This document shows positions 34,609 through 43,207 of a stretch of 64,000 bases of DNA, one piece after another. The stretch's first letter is position 1, and each line of letters opens with the position of its first letter. The stretch comes from Micromonospora lupini str. Lupac 08 (GTDB taxonomy: Bacteria; Actinomycetota; Actinomycetes; Mycobacteriales; Micromonosporaceae), in NCBI RefSeq assembly GCF_000297395.2, contig NZ_HF570108.1, forward strand, positions 4,695,680 to 4,759,679, in the 5' to 3' direction. Made by a program: the position numbers and the translations under genes. The notes below the pieces were generated by a model, which worked only from the letters and a program-made list of their open reading frames with translations, was not told the DNA's origin and did not search any database.

Positions 34609-35949
34609 TCACTGAACGGTGAAGCCCTGTTCCTTGGCGTACTTCGCCACGTCCTCCTGGAGCTTGTCGGCAGCCTGGGAACCGGTGACCGAGCCCTTGA
34701 TGACCTCGCTGACCTGCTTCGTCATGGCGTCGAGGTAGTACTGGCCGAAGGGCGCGTAGGCGACACCCTTGTAGGCCTCGGCGGCGGGAAGGTAGACCTC
34801 CTTGTTCGCCTGCTGGCCGTCGAAGAACGCCACCTTCAGGTCGGCGAACGCCGGATCCTTGAGCGCCGTGAGGTTCAGCGGGAAGATGATCTGGTTGGTC
34901 CAGCCGTCGGTGAGTGACTCCTTGTCGGCGTAGAGCCCGTAGGCGACCTTCGCCGCCAGCTCCGGCTTCTTCGCCTGCTTGGTCACGGAGAAGGCCGACC
35001 CACCCCAGTTGACCTGCACCGGGTTGGCCGGATCCCACTGCGGCAGCGGCGCCACCGCGAACTTGCCGGTGTCCTGGCCCTTACCGACACCCGCGCCGGT
35101 GAGGTAGCCGGGCGCCCAGGCCGCCGAGATGTACGTCGCGTACTTGCCGTTGATCACGCCGGAGATGTACTCCGGGGTGAACTGGTCCTGCGTGCCGACC
35201 AGGCCCTTCTTGGCGAGGCCGCCCCAGTAGTCCAGCACGTCCTTGGACGCCTGGTCGTTGAGCTTCACGCCTATCGACTTCGGCTGCGCCGGATCGAAGG
35301 TGAAGGGCGAAGCGCCCTTCTGGATCTGCAGCGCCATCAGGACCGCCGGGACGTTCGCGCCGAGGTCGCCGAAGAGCGGGCCGCCGGCGTCCTTCACCTT
35401 CTGTGCGGCCTGCTCGTACTCGGCCCAGGTCTTCGGCGGGGTGATCTTGTACTTGTCGAAGATGTCCTTGCGGTAGATCATGCCCATCGGACCACCGTCG
35501 ACAGGTACGCCGTAGACCGCGTCGCCTACCGACACGTCCTTCCAGGCGCCCTCGCCGTAGTTGGCCTTCACCGCGTCGTAGCCGTACTGCTTGATGTCGA
35601 CGAGCGCGCCCTGGATCTGGAACGTCGGGATCCGGTCCGCCTCGACCATGATCACGTCGGGCGCCCCGGTGCCCGCCGAGATGGCCGTCTGGAACTTGTC
35701 GTACTCGTCGCCGCCCTGCCCGACGTTGGTCCAGCAGACCTGCACGTCGTCGTGCTGCTTGTTGAAGTTGTCCACGACGAGCTGGGTGTTGGGGTACCAG
35801 CCCCACATCGTCACGACCGGCACGTTCTGCTTCGTGATGGTGTTCGTGCAGTTGCTCGCGTCGCTGCCGCCCTCGTCGGAGGAGCAGGCGACCAGGCCGC
35901 TCCCGGCCGCGAGCATGGCCACCGTGGCGAGTAAGCGTCTTCTCTTCAT
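34609..35949 (-). CDS. Sugar ABC transporter substrate-binding lipoprotein
   Basis: A 446-residue extracellular solute-binding protein with a lipoprotein signal (LVACSSDEGG, Cys22). Mature features include VPVVTMWGWYPNTQLVVDNFN, GTGAPDVIMVEADRIPTFQ and PVDGGPMGMIYRKDIFDKY, typical of CUT1 sugar-binding proteins. It supplies the permeases encoded downstream. The start ATG at 35949 has GAAGG upstream. A hairpin (36004-36039) lies ahead of it, so it may have its own promoter or be a processed mRNA segment. Confidence 0.9.
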   Translation of the reverse strand: MKRRRLLATVAMLAAGSGLVACSSDEGGSDASNCTNTITKQNVPVVTMWGWYPNTQLVVDNFNKQHDDVQVCWTNVGQGGDEYDKFQTAISAGTGAPDVIMVEADRIPTFQIQGALVDIKQYGYDAVKANYGEGAWKDVSVGDAVYGVPVDGGPMGMIYRKDIFDKYKITPPKTWAEYEQAAQKVKDAGGPLFGDLGANVPAVLMALQIQKGASPFTFDPAQPKSIGVKLNDQASKDVLDYWGGLAKKGLVGTQDQFTPEYISGVINGKYATYISAAWAPGYLTGAGVGKGQDTGKFAVAPLPQWDPANPVQVNWGGSAFSVTKQAKKPELAAKVAYGLYADKESLTDGWTNQIIFPLNLTALKDPAFADLKVAFFDGQQANKEVYLPAAEAYKGVAYAPFGQYYLDAMTKQVSEVIKGSVTGSQAADKLQEDVAKYAKEQGFTVQ

Positions 35950-36003
35950 TGAGATTGGTTCCCTTCGGAGGTGGCGGTGCAGAGGCATCCATGCGCCGGC
36001 GGG

Positions 36004-36039
36004 CGCCACCGGGGCAGGAGACCCCTGCTCCCGGTGGCG
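36004..36039 (-). terminator. Hairpin between esterase and binding-protein genes
   Basis: Arms 36004-36013 and 36030-36039 are perfectly complementary (10 bp), with an inner GCAG/CTGC extension of 4 bp. It starts 17 bases after the esterase stop at 36057 and probably terminates or attenuates that transcript. Confidence 0.6.
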
Positions 36040-36056
36040 TCGCGGGGTAGGGGCTC

Positions 36057-38231
36057 CTAGCGCTTGAACAGACGCGGAGCCAGGTCGATGAGGTTCTTCT
36101 GCCACACGTCCCAGCCGTGCGGCCCGGGTGTGACGCCGTCGAACTCGTAGCGGATACCGAGGGTGTCCAACGTGGTCAGCGACGCCAGGAAGCTCGGGTA
36201 GACGAAGTCGGTCCGGTCGCCCACGTACAGGCGCAGCATCTTCGTCCCGTTGTTGATCGCGGCCACGTCGACGCCGGTGCCGCTGCCGAATCCGGCCGAG
36301 AGGGCCGCGACGTACGCGAACTCCCCCGGGTAGGCCCGCAGGACGCCAAGCGCCTGCCCGCCGCCCATCGACAGGCCGGCGAGGGCCTGCTGGGACGGAT
36401 CGCTGGAGATGTGGTAGCGGGCACGGGCCATCGGCACGATGTTCTCCAACAGCTCCCGGTTGAAGTTCGACGAGTTGCCGTTGCCCATCACGACGACCAT
36501 GGGCGTGAGGTCGCCGTCGAGGAACTGGTTGTCGAGGATCTGCTTGGCACGGCCCATCTCGACCCAGTCGGTGTAGCTCTGGCCGCTGCCGTGCTGGAGA
36601 TAGAGGACGGGGTACGGCTGTGCCCGATTCGGGTCGTACCCGGGTGGGGTCCACACCAGCGCGGTGCGGTCCTGACCGGCCACGGTGCTCGGGTAGGTCA
36701 TGCTCTCGACGGTTCCGCCCCGACCGGCGGGCACGTCCGACAGCAGTCGGGCGCCCGGTCCCGGGAGGAGGAAGGTGCTCCACATCGGTTCGGAGGTCAC
36801 AGTGGTCGGGTTCGAGGTGTCCTTGACCGCGACCCGGTCCACGATCAGCCGGTAGTAGTAGAACCAGGGCTTCAGCGGGCCGATTGTCGCCCGCCACCGG
36901 TCGCCGTCCCGCGTCAGCGGCACGCGCAGCCAACTGCCGCCCGGCGCGATGTTGGCCCACACCGTGACGTGCTGGGCATTCGTGAACTCGGTGGTGGTCT
37001 CGAAGGTGACGAACCCGCCCTCGCTGACGAACGGCGTCGGCGTGGTGCCGGCCGGCGGCGGGGTGAACTCCCGCCGCAACGGCTGGTGACCGGGGCTGGG
37101 CCGGTGGTCGGACACGTGCTGGAACAGCCGCGGCAGGAAGTCGGCCAGGTTCTCCTGCCAGGTGGTCCAGTTCGCGCCGCCGTCGGGGTTGACCCCGTCG
37201 AACTCGAACCGGACATCGGCTCGGTCCAGCGCCTTCATCAGCCGGTAGGTGGGGTTGTACGCGGGATCGGTGACGTTGCCCGTGTAGAGGCGCAGCAGCT
37301 TGACGCCGCGGTTGGTCGCCGTGGCGTGCTTCCGGTCGATCGCCGGCGCCGACGTGCCCGAGAACGATCCGACGTAACCGAACTGACCAGGCTTGGCGAG
37401 CGCGGCCCGCAGCGCCTGCGTGCCACCGTCGGCCACTCCCGCGATCGCCTGGTGTGCCGGATCGCGGAGGACCCGGTAGGTGTCGGCGACCGCCTTCCGG
37501 AGGTCCGTCAACTGCCTGTCGTCGGCATCGCTGAGCACGACCACCATCGGGCGCATGGCGCCGGCGGCCGAGAGGTTGTCGAGGATCTGCTTGGACCGAC
37601 CGAGGTCGAGCCAGTCGGTGGCGGCAGCACCGGCGCCCGACTGGAGGAAGAGGGCGGGGTATCCCTTCGGTCCCTTGGCCGCGTATCCCGGCGGCGTCCA
37701 GACCAGGGCGGACTGCTGAGCGCCGCCGGTCCGGTAGGTGAGCGTCCCGATCGCACCGCCGGTGCCGGCGGGCGCGTCGACCAGCCAGCGCGCCGAGTCA
37801 CCCGCGACCAGGAAGGTGCTCAGGAGCGGGTGGGACGCGACGCTCGTGCTGTTCGTCGGGTCCTTGATGGTCTTGGTGTCGTCGGCGGTGAGCTGGTAGT
37901 GGTAAAGCCCCGGCGCGAGCGCGCCGAGCACACCTGACCACACGTCGCCGCGACGGGTCAGACCGAATTCCGCCCAGGTGGCGGACGGACCGAAGTTGCC
38001 CTCGACGACTACCTGCGAGACGGTGCCCAGCTTCTCCTGGACGTACGCCGCCGGAACGGTGAACGAGGCGTAGCGGTCCTGGGAGACGTCCAGCCACGGC
38101 GTGTCGGCCGCCGCGGGTTGCGGGGCGAGCAGGGCCGCCGCGAGGGCGATGACTACGGCCGTGAACGCCGCCGAGACCCGCCGGCGTACGCCCGGACGGC
38201 GTAAGCGCCCGTGATAATGTTCGGTTGTCAC
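36057..38231 (-). CDS. Secreted tandem CE1-type esterase; first unit catalytically degenerate
   Basis: A 724-residue exported protein made of two homologous units (about 44-375 and 400-724), each with an N-terminal beta-sandwich (E-set/CBM48-like) and an alpha/beta-hydrolase of the Fes/feruloyl-acetylxylan esterase type. Unit 2 is intact: S621 in AGLSMGGGQAL and H705 in GPHGWDVWQKNL. In unit 1 the equivalent positions are A267 (AGVADGGTQAL) and A353 (GGANWTTWQENL), so the nucleophile and catalytic His are lost. The signal peptide ends about residue 42. It probably removes feruloyl or acetyl groups from arabinoxylan ahead of the arabinose-uptake genes. Start ATG at 38231. Confidence 0.85.
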   Translation of the reverse strand: MTTEHYHGRLRRPGVRRRVSAAFTAVVIALAAALLAPQPAAADTPWLDVSQDRYASFTVPAAYVQEKLGTVSQVVVEGNFGPSATWAEFGLTRRGDVWSGVLGALAPGLYHYQLTADDTKTIKDPTNSTSVASHPLLSTFLVAGDSARWLVDAPAGTGGAIGTLTYRTGGAQQSALVWTPPGYAAKGPKGYPALFLQSGAGAAATDWLDLGRSKQILDNLSAAGAMRPMVVVLSDADDRQLTDLRKAVADTYRVLRDPAHQAIAGVADGGTQALRAALAKPGQFGYVGSFSGTSAPAIDRKHATATNRGVKLLRLYTGNVTDPAYNPTYRLMKALDRADVRFEFDGVNPDGGANWTTWQENLADFLPRLFQHVSDHRPSPGHQPLRREFTPPPAGTTPTPFVSEGGFVTFETTTEFTNAQHVTVWANIAPGGSWLRVPLTRDGDRWRATIGPLKPWFYYYRLIVDRVAVKDTSNPTTVTSEPMWSTFLLPGPGARLLSDVPAGRGGTVESMTYPSTVAGQDRTALVWTPPGYDPNRAQPYPVLYLQHGSGQSYTDWVEMGRAKQILDNQFLDGDLTPMVVVMGNGNSSNFNRELLENIVPMARARYHISSDPSQQALAGLSMGGGQALGVLRAYPGEFAYVAALSAGFGSGTGVDVAAINNGTKMLRLYVGDRTDFVYPSFLASLTTLDTLGIRYEFDGVTPGPHGWDVWQKNLIDLAPRLFKR

Positions 38232-38353
38232 GCTCCACTCCTTTCATGTGCCGGCAGCGGATGCGACCCGCTGGCCGGCTCAACTCATCGGTGGATCTCG
38301 CCGTGCGTGGTGCGTGCACCTCCTTCCCGCTCCTGCCACGGGTGCGAAAGTTC

Positions 38354-39376
38354 TCACGGTCGTGCCGCGCTCGTCGGTGCTGCGGTCGAACCGCGGACCA
38401 CGAGGCTGGTCGGAAGCACTATCTGGTGGGGGTCGTCCCACTCGCCGGTCACCAGTGACTTGAGCATCCGCGCGGCTTCGTACCCGAGCTGGTACATCGA
38501 CTGGTCCACTGTGGTCAGACCCGGCTCGGTCAGCGCCGCCTCCGGGATGTTGTCGAACCCGACGACGGACAGGTCCCCGGGGACGGAGAGCCCCATCTCC
38601 CTGGCGACCTCCAGGACCTTGAGGGCCATCCCGTCGCTCGCCGCGAAGATCGCCGACGGCGGGTCCGCGCGTTGCAGCAGGGCACGCGCCAACGGAGCTG
38701 CCGACTCGGGGTTGAAATCCCCCCTGCCGATCAACGTCGGGTCGACCGGGACGCCGGCCGTGGTCAGCGCGGCCCGGTAGCCCTCCTCACGCGACCACGC
38801 CGAGGCCAGGCTGTCGCGGCCCGCGATGAACCCGATGCGCCGATGACCCAGGCCGAGCAGGTGCTCGACAGCGGTGGTGGCGCCCACGAGGTTGTCGGCC
38901 GTGACCGAGGGCGCCGTCGAACCTCGCACCGGGTCGATGGCCACGACGGGTGTCCGGCTGCGCACCTCGCCCCAGGGCGTGACGACGATGCATCCATCGG
39001 TGAGCGTGCCCGACAGCCGGGTCAGATGCCGCTGCTCCCAGCCCTCCGAGTACGACCCGTAGAGGTCGCTGTTGGCGTAGATGATGAGGTCGAAGCCCGA
39101 GCGACTCAGAGCCTTCATGACCCCCTTGAGCACCTCCGCCGTGTACGACTGGAAGCTGTGCGCCACGAGGCCCAGAACATTGGTGCGGCTGCGCCGGAGG
39201 CTCGACGCCACCAGGCTCGACTCGTAGCCGAGCTGCTCGATCGCGGTCCGCACCTGGGCGATCGTGCCGGCGCTGACGCCGTAGTGCCCGTTGACGACGC
39301 GCGAGACGGTGGCGGTGGAAACGCCGGCGACCCGGGCGACATCACTCATCGTCACCGGCGCATTGGCTTCTATCAT
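38354..39376 (-). CDS. LacI-family transcriptional regulator
   Basis: A 340-residue repressor: HTH VTMSDVARVAGVSTATVSRVVNGHYGVS, hinge SLVASSLRRSRTN, and a periplasmic-binding-like domain (VLGLVAHSFQSYTAEVLKG through VVGFDNIPEAALTEPGLTTVDQS). ATG at 39376 follows AGAGAGAG; a longer start at 39397 is possible. It is divergent from the GH51 gene, and LacI-type operator pairs lie in front of both. It therefore likely controls itself, the downstream esterase/transport operon and the arabinofuranosidase in response to a pentose ligand. Confidence 0.9.
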   Translation of the reverse strand: MIEANAPVTMSDVARVAGVSTATVSRVVNGHYGVSAGTIAQVRTAIEQLGYESSLVASSLRRSRTNVLGLVAHSFQSYTAEVLKGVMKALSRSGFDLIIYANSDLYGSYSEGWEQRHLTRLSGTLTDGCIVVTPWGEVRSRTPVVAIDPVRGSTAPSVTADNLVGATTAVEHLLGLGHRRIGFIAGRDSLASAWSREEGYRAALTTAGVPVDPTLIGRGDFNPESAAPLARALLQRADPPSAIFAASDGMALKVLEVAREMGLSVPGDLSVVGFDNIPEAALTEPGLTTVDQSMYQLGYEAARMLKSLVTGEWDDPHQIVLPTSLVVRGSTAAPTSAARP

Positions 39377-39402
39377 GCCGCTCTCTCTGGACTGCAATCG
39401 TT

Positions 39403-39437
39403 ATCGGTTACGTTTCCAGGATGTTGCCAACGTAACG
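39403..39437 (-). promoter_or_regulatory. LacI-type operator pair upstream of the LacI gene
   Basis: GTTACGTT (39408-39415) and its complement AACGTAAC (39429-39436) form an inverted pair with 13 bases between them. Each half has the CG-centred form typical of LacI-family sites. It starts 26 bases ahead of the LacI start, suggesting autorepression. Confidence 0.6.
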
Positions 39438-39753
39438 GACGACGATTACGAACACAAGACTCCTTCACCCGCACGCGAAGGCCGATCGGAAGGTCCTAAC
39501 GGGACGTTCGCAGGGTGGACTTCCCGACTCGGTAACCGATGCGCAGAAGGCGAACGGTTGCCACTCCCGGCGGCCTGAGTGGATCGCCAATTCGCCTTGG
39601 CTCCACCCGATGACGACGTCGGGAACCATTCCCGGCCGCCGATGACCGATCACGACGCCGGAACGAGCGCGGGGCAGGCGACCCCCGCGTCGGTGCGCAG
39701 CCGCCCGACGCGAACATTGGTCACGGCCACCGTGTTCCCTGCCGCAAACGTGA

Positions 39754-39787
39754 TCGGTAACGTTTACATAGATCGACAACGTAATCG
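39754..39787 (+). promoter_or_regulatory. LacI-type operators upstream of the arabinofuranosidase gene
   Basis: TCGGTAACGTTTACA (39754-39768) closely resembles a full LacI-family operator around AACGTT, and ACAACGTAATCG (39776-39787) is a second related site. They share the AACGT core with the pair at 39403-39437. Between 39440 and 39750 I saw no other structure. Confidence 0.6.
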
Positions 39788-39890
39788 ACGATCATGGCGA
39801 TGTCCAGAGCTCGCACCGACCCACCACCCCTCGGTCCCGGCACCGCGATCCAGATCCCGACGTCGGGAACCCCAAGCGAAGGAGCCCGCC

Positions 39891-39962
39891 CTGAACACCC
39901 ACCCCCACCTCGCCGCGCTGCCGGTCCGACCCCGTCACCACCAGCAGGGAGGGCTGTCGTGA
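39891..39962 (+). CDS. Possible 23-residue leader ORF with CTG start, coupled to GH51 gene
   Basis: GAAGGAG (39878-39884) is followed after 6 bases by CTG and 22 further codons (peptide NTHPHLAALPVRPRHHQQGG plus LS), ending in TGA that overlaps the GTG start of the GH51 gene (GTGA). Third positions are mostly G/C. The spacing, frame and overlap look designed for translational coupling, but the non-ATG start makes this uncertain. Rival view: the signals are chance and only the AGGGAGGG site at 39946 is used. Confidence 0.35.
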   Translation: MNTHPHLAALPVRPRHHQQGGLS

Positions 39963-41482
39963 ACACCGCGCGCCTGCTCCTGGACCCACGCCGACGCGTC
40001 GCGCCGGTGCCCCGCCGGCTCTTCGGCTCGTTCGTCGAGCACCTGGGCCGCTGTGTCTACGGCGGAATCTACGAGCCGGACCACCCGACCGCCGACGCGG
40101 ACGGCTTTCGGGGCGACGTCCTCGCGCTCGTCCGCGAGCTGGGCATCACCACGGTCCGCTACCCGGGCGGCAACTTCGTCTCCTCCTACCGCTGGGAGGA
40201 CGGCGTCGGCCCGGTCGACAAACGACCGGCCCGACTCGACCTCGCCTGGCACAGTCTGGAGACGAACGCGTTCGGGCTGGACGAGTTCATGCGCTGGGTC
40301 GGCAAGGCCGGCGTCGACCCGATCATGGCGGTCAACCTCGGCACCCGTGGCACCGCCGAGGCCGTCGACCTGCTGGAGTACGCCAACCACCGCGGTGGGA
40401 GTCACCTCGCCGACAAGCGTCGCGACAACGGTGCCGTCGACCCGTACGGGATCAGGCTGTGGTGCCTGGGCAACGAGATGGACGGCCCGTGGCAGGTGGG
40501 TCAGCGGAGCGCGACCGAGTACGGGCGGCTCGCGGCACAGACCGCGAAGGCCATGCGCCGTTTCGACTCGGACCTCGAACTCGTCGCCTGCGGCTCGTCG
40601 TACCTCGGCATGCCGACCTTCGGCAGCTGGGAGCGCGACGTGCTGACCGAGGCGTACGACGACGTCGACCTGATCTCACTGCACGCCTACTACCAGCCGG
40701 TCGACGACGACCTGCCCAGCTTCCTCGCCTCGGCCGAGGACATGGACACCTACATCGACGCCGTCACCGCCATCGCCGACTCGGTCGGAGCGATCCGCCG
40801 GTCGACCAGGAAGATCATGATCGCGTTCGACGAGTGGAACGTCTGGTACCAGTCCGCAGCTCCGTCCACCCCGCCGAGTGGGGAGGACTGGCCGGTCGCG
40901 CCGCCCCTGCTGGAGGACCACTACAGCGTGGCCGACGCCGTCGTCGTCGGTGGCCTGCTCATCAGCCTGCTCCGGCACAGCGACCGGGTGACCGCGGCGT
41001 GCCAGGCCCAACTGGTGAACGTCATCGCCCCGATCATGACCGAACCGGGCGGCTCGGCCTGGCGGCAGACCATCTTCCACCCCTTCGCCCGCACGGCCCG
41101 GCACGCCCGGGGCGCCGTGCTCGACGTGCTCCGCGACAGCAGCACGACGACCACCGACCGCTACGGTGTCGTCGACGCGGTCGACGCGGTCTCCACCTGG
41201 GACGACAGCACCGGTGAGATGACCGTGTTCCTCGTCAACCGGGTCCTCGACACTCCGGCCGAGGTGACAGTCGACGTGGCGGGCGCCCAGGTGGGCGGGA
41301 TCATCGAGTGCGTCACCGTCGGCGGCGCCGACCTCGACGCCAGGAACACCGCCGACGGTCCGGACCACGCCGAGCCGCGCACCAACGACACGGCCCGGGG
41401 CAGCGGCGCCAGCGTCCAGCTGACGCTTCCGCAGGCGTCGTGGACCATGCTGCGGCTCCGCGCCACCGACGTGACCCCGTAA
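39959..41482 (+). CDS. abfA: GH51 alpha-L-arabinofuranosidase
   Basis: A 507-residue intracellular enzyme that removes terminal arabinofuranosyl groups from imported arabino-oligosaccharides. Family features: RLFGSFVEHLGRCVYGGIYEP near the N-terminus, TTVRYPGGNFVSSYRWEDGVGP near residue 60, the acid/base Glu in WCLGNEMDGPWQ near residue 170, and the nucleophile Glu in AFDEWNVWY near residue 298. A C-terminal beta-domain ends in LTLPQASWTMLRL. The GTG at 39959 has AGGGAGGG 5 bases upstream, which is much better supported than the in-frame ATG at 39794. No signal peptide. LacI-type operators lie about 190 bases upstream. Confidence 0.93.
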   Translation: MNTARLLLDPRRRVAPVPRRLFGSFVEHLGRCVYGGIYEPDHPTADADGFRGDVLALVRELGITTVRYPGGNFVSSYRWEDGVGPVDKRPARLDLAWHSLETNAFGLDEFMRWVGKAGVDPIMAVNLGTRGTAEAVDLLEYANHRGGSHLADKRRDNGAVDPYGIRLWCLGNEMDGPWQVGQRSATEYGRLAAQTAKAMRRFDSDLELVACGSSYLGMPTFGSWERDVLTEAYDDVDLISLHAYYQPVDDDLPSFLASAEDMDTYIDAVTAIADSVGAIRRSTRKIMIAFDEWNVWYQSAAPSTPPSGEDWPVAPPLLEDHYSVADAVVVGGLLISLLRHSDRVTAACQAQLVNVIAPIMTEPGGSAWRQTIFHPFARTARHARGAVLDVLRDSSTTTTDRYGVVDAVDAVSTWDDSTGEMTVFLVNRVLDTPAEVTVDVAGAQVGGIIECVTVGGADLDARNTADGPDHAEPRTNDTARGSGASVQLTLPQASWTMLRLRATDVTP

Positions 41483-41487
41483 GCCAC

Positions 41488-41533
41488 CCCGGCCGCGCTC
41501 CCCCTTGTTTTCACCCGGGGGTGCGCGGCCGGG
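41488..41533 (+). terminator. Terminator after the GH51 gene
   Basis: Arms 41488-41498 and 41523-41533 pair over 11 bp. An inner CCCCC/GGGGG pair (41500-41504 with 41517-41521) extends the stem past one T/T mismatch. The loop contains TTGTTTT. It starts 5 bases after the stop. Confidence 0.75.
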
Positions 41534-41689
41534 ACTTTCCCACCAAAGGGAGTACGTCAGCAGATCCGCGAATTGCGACGACGGCCACACCGGGTCGGCA
41601 GAATGGGATCTGGAAATCACGCCGACAACCATTCGGGCGTGCTTCGGCGACGCCGGTCGCGGAGTACCGCGAGAGAGCGGCGGACGCGA

Positions 41690-43207
41690 TTATTCGACCG
41701 CTGGCGTCAACCTCCCGTCGACGCGTCGGGGAATGGCCGAATAGTCGTCGCGCAACTCCTCGGGAAGCACCCAGGCCGGGGCGTCCTGCCACGCCAACGG
41801 GCGGAGGAATCGTCGGATCGACGTGGCGCCCACCGACGTGTGCACGGCGTTCGTCGACGGCCAGGGTCCACCGTGGTGCTGGGCCCACGACACCCGTACA
41901 CCTGTGGGGTAGCCGTCGAAGACGATGCGGCCCGCGCGGGCGGAGAGCACGTCGACCAACCGACGTACGACGTCGGCGTCGTCACCCGGGCCGCGATGGA
42001 CGGAGCCGGTCAGCGACGGCGGGACGGCGTTCAGCGCGGCGTCGAGTTCGGCAGCGTCGTGATACCGGACCACGACCATGAGCGGGCCGAAACACTCGTC
42101 GGCGAGCTCGGCGTTCAGGCCCGGCAGGTCGACCTCCAGGAGCCTCGGTGCGGCGGTGAAGCCCGCACCGGGGTCGACCTGGGGCCGCGCCGAGACCCGG
42201 GCGCCGGCCCGCTCGAACTCCGTCGCCCGGGTCTCGTACGCGTCCCGGATGCGCTCGTTGAGCAGGACCGTGCCGCCCGACGTGGCGACCTTCTCCCGCA
42301 GCGAGTCGACCAGCCGGTCACCGCCCCGATCCGTCGGGATGAACGCCAGGCCGGGCTTGGTGCAGAGCTGACCGCCCGAGGCGGTGAACGAGGCGAACAG
42401 ACCCTCGGCGATCTGGTCACCCCGGTCGGCGGCCGCGTCGGGCAGGACGACGATCGGGTTCACGCTGCTCAGTTCGGCGTACAGGGGAATGGGGTCGGGT
42501 CGTTCGTCGATGGCCGCCTGGATGGCGCGGGCGGCGTTGACCGAGCCGGTCAGGGCGGCCGCGCGGATCGCGGAGTGACGTACGAGCGAACGGCCGGCCT
42601 GCTCCCCGTACACGGCCGCGACGACACCCTCGGGCCCGCCCAGGTCGCGGACGGCCGAGGAGATCGCGGCGGCGGAGGCGTGCGAGGTCAACGGGTGGGA
42701 CGGGTGGGCCTTCAGGACCGCCGGACAGCCGGCGGCGAGCGCGGCGGCCGTGTCACCGCCGGCGACCGAGAAGGCGAACGGGAAGTTGCTGGCTCCGAAG
42801 ACGGCGACCGGCCCGAGGGGTACGAGCATCCGCCGCACGTCCGGGCCGCGTCCGAGCGGTGTGTCGGCGGCGTGGTCGATGGCCGCCTCGACGTACGCCC
42901 CGTCGCGCAGCACGTCCCCGAACATCCGGAACTGGACCGCGGCCCGGGTGAGTTCCTGGTCGAGCCGCGCGTGGGCCAGCCCGGTCTCCGCCTCGGCGGC
43001 GGCGACCAGGTCCACCCGACGGGCCTCCAGCGACGCGGCGATCGCGTCCAGCAGGTCCGCCCGCCCGAGCCTTCCGAGGCCGGACAACCACCGCGTCGCC
43101 CGGGACGCCTGGCCGACGATCGTCTCCAGCCGCGCCTCGTCGGTCTCGGTGAGATCCGTCGCGCTACGTCGGCCGTCGCGCGGATCGACAGTCGTGACCA
43201 CGTTCAC
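41690..43207 (-). CDS. Aldehyde dehydrogenase, 2-oxoglutarate-semialdehyde type
   Basis: A 505-residue NAD(P)+-dependent aldehyde dehydrogenase of the KGSADH group. Features: FGASNFPFAFSVAGGDTAAALAAGCPAVLKAHPSHP (cofactor region, near residue 140), SVNPIVV, and the catalytic Cys in ASGGQLCTKPGL near residue 275. Glu in YAELSSVNP fits the general base. It would oxidise 2-oxoglutarate semialdehyde to 2-oxoglutarate, the last step of the oxidative pentose route. The GTG at 43207 overlaps the stop of the FAH-family gene (GTGA), so the two are co-translated. Confidence 0.88.
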   Translation of the reverse strand: MNVVTTVDPRDGRRSATDLTETDEARLETIVGQASRATRWLSGLGRLGRADLLDAIAASLEARRVDLVAAAEAETGLAHARLDQELTRAAVQFRMFGDVLRDGAYVEAAIDHAADTPLGRGPDVRRMLVPLGPVAVFGASNFPFAFSVAGGDTAAALAAGCPAVLKAHPSHPLTSHASAAAISSAVRDLGGPEGVVAAVYGEQAGRSLVRHSAIRAAALTGSVNAARAIQAAIDERPDPIPLYAELSSVNPIVVLPDAAADRGDQIAEGLFASFTASGGQLCTKPGLAFIPTDRGGDRLVDSLREKVATSGGTVLLNERIRDAYETRATEFERAGARVSARPQVDPGAGFTAAPRLLEVDLPGLNAELADECFGPLMVVVRYHDAAELDAALNAVPPSLTGSVHRGPGDDADVVRRLVDVLSARAGRIVFDGYPTGVRVSWAQHHGGPWPSTNAVHTSVGATSIRRFLRPLAWQDAPAWVLPEELRDDYSAIPRRVDGRLTPAVE

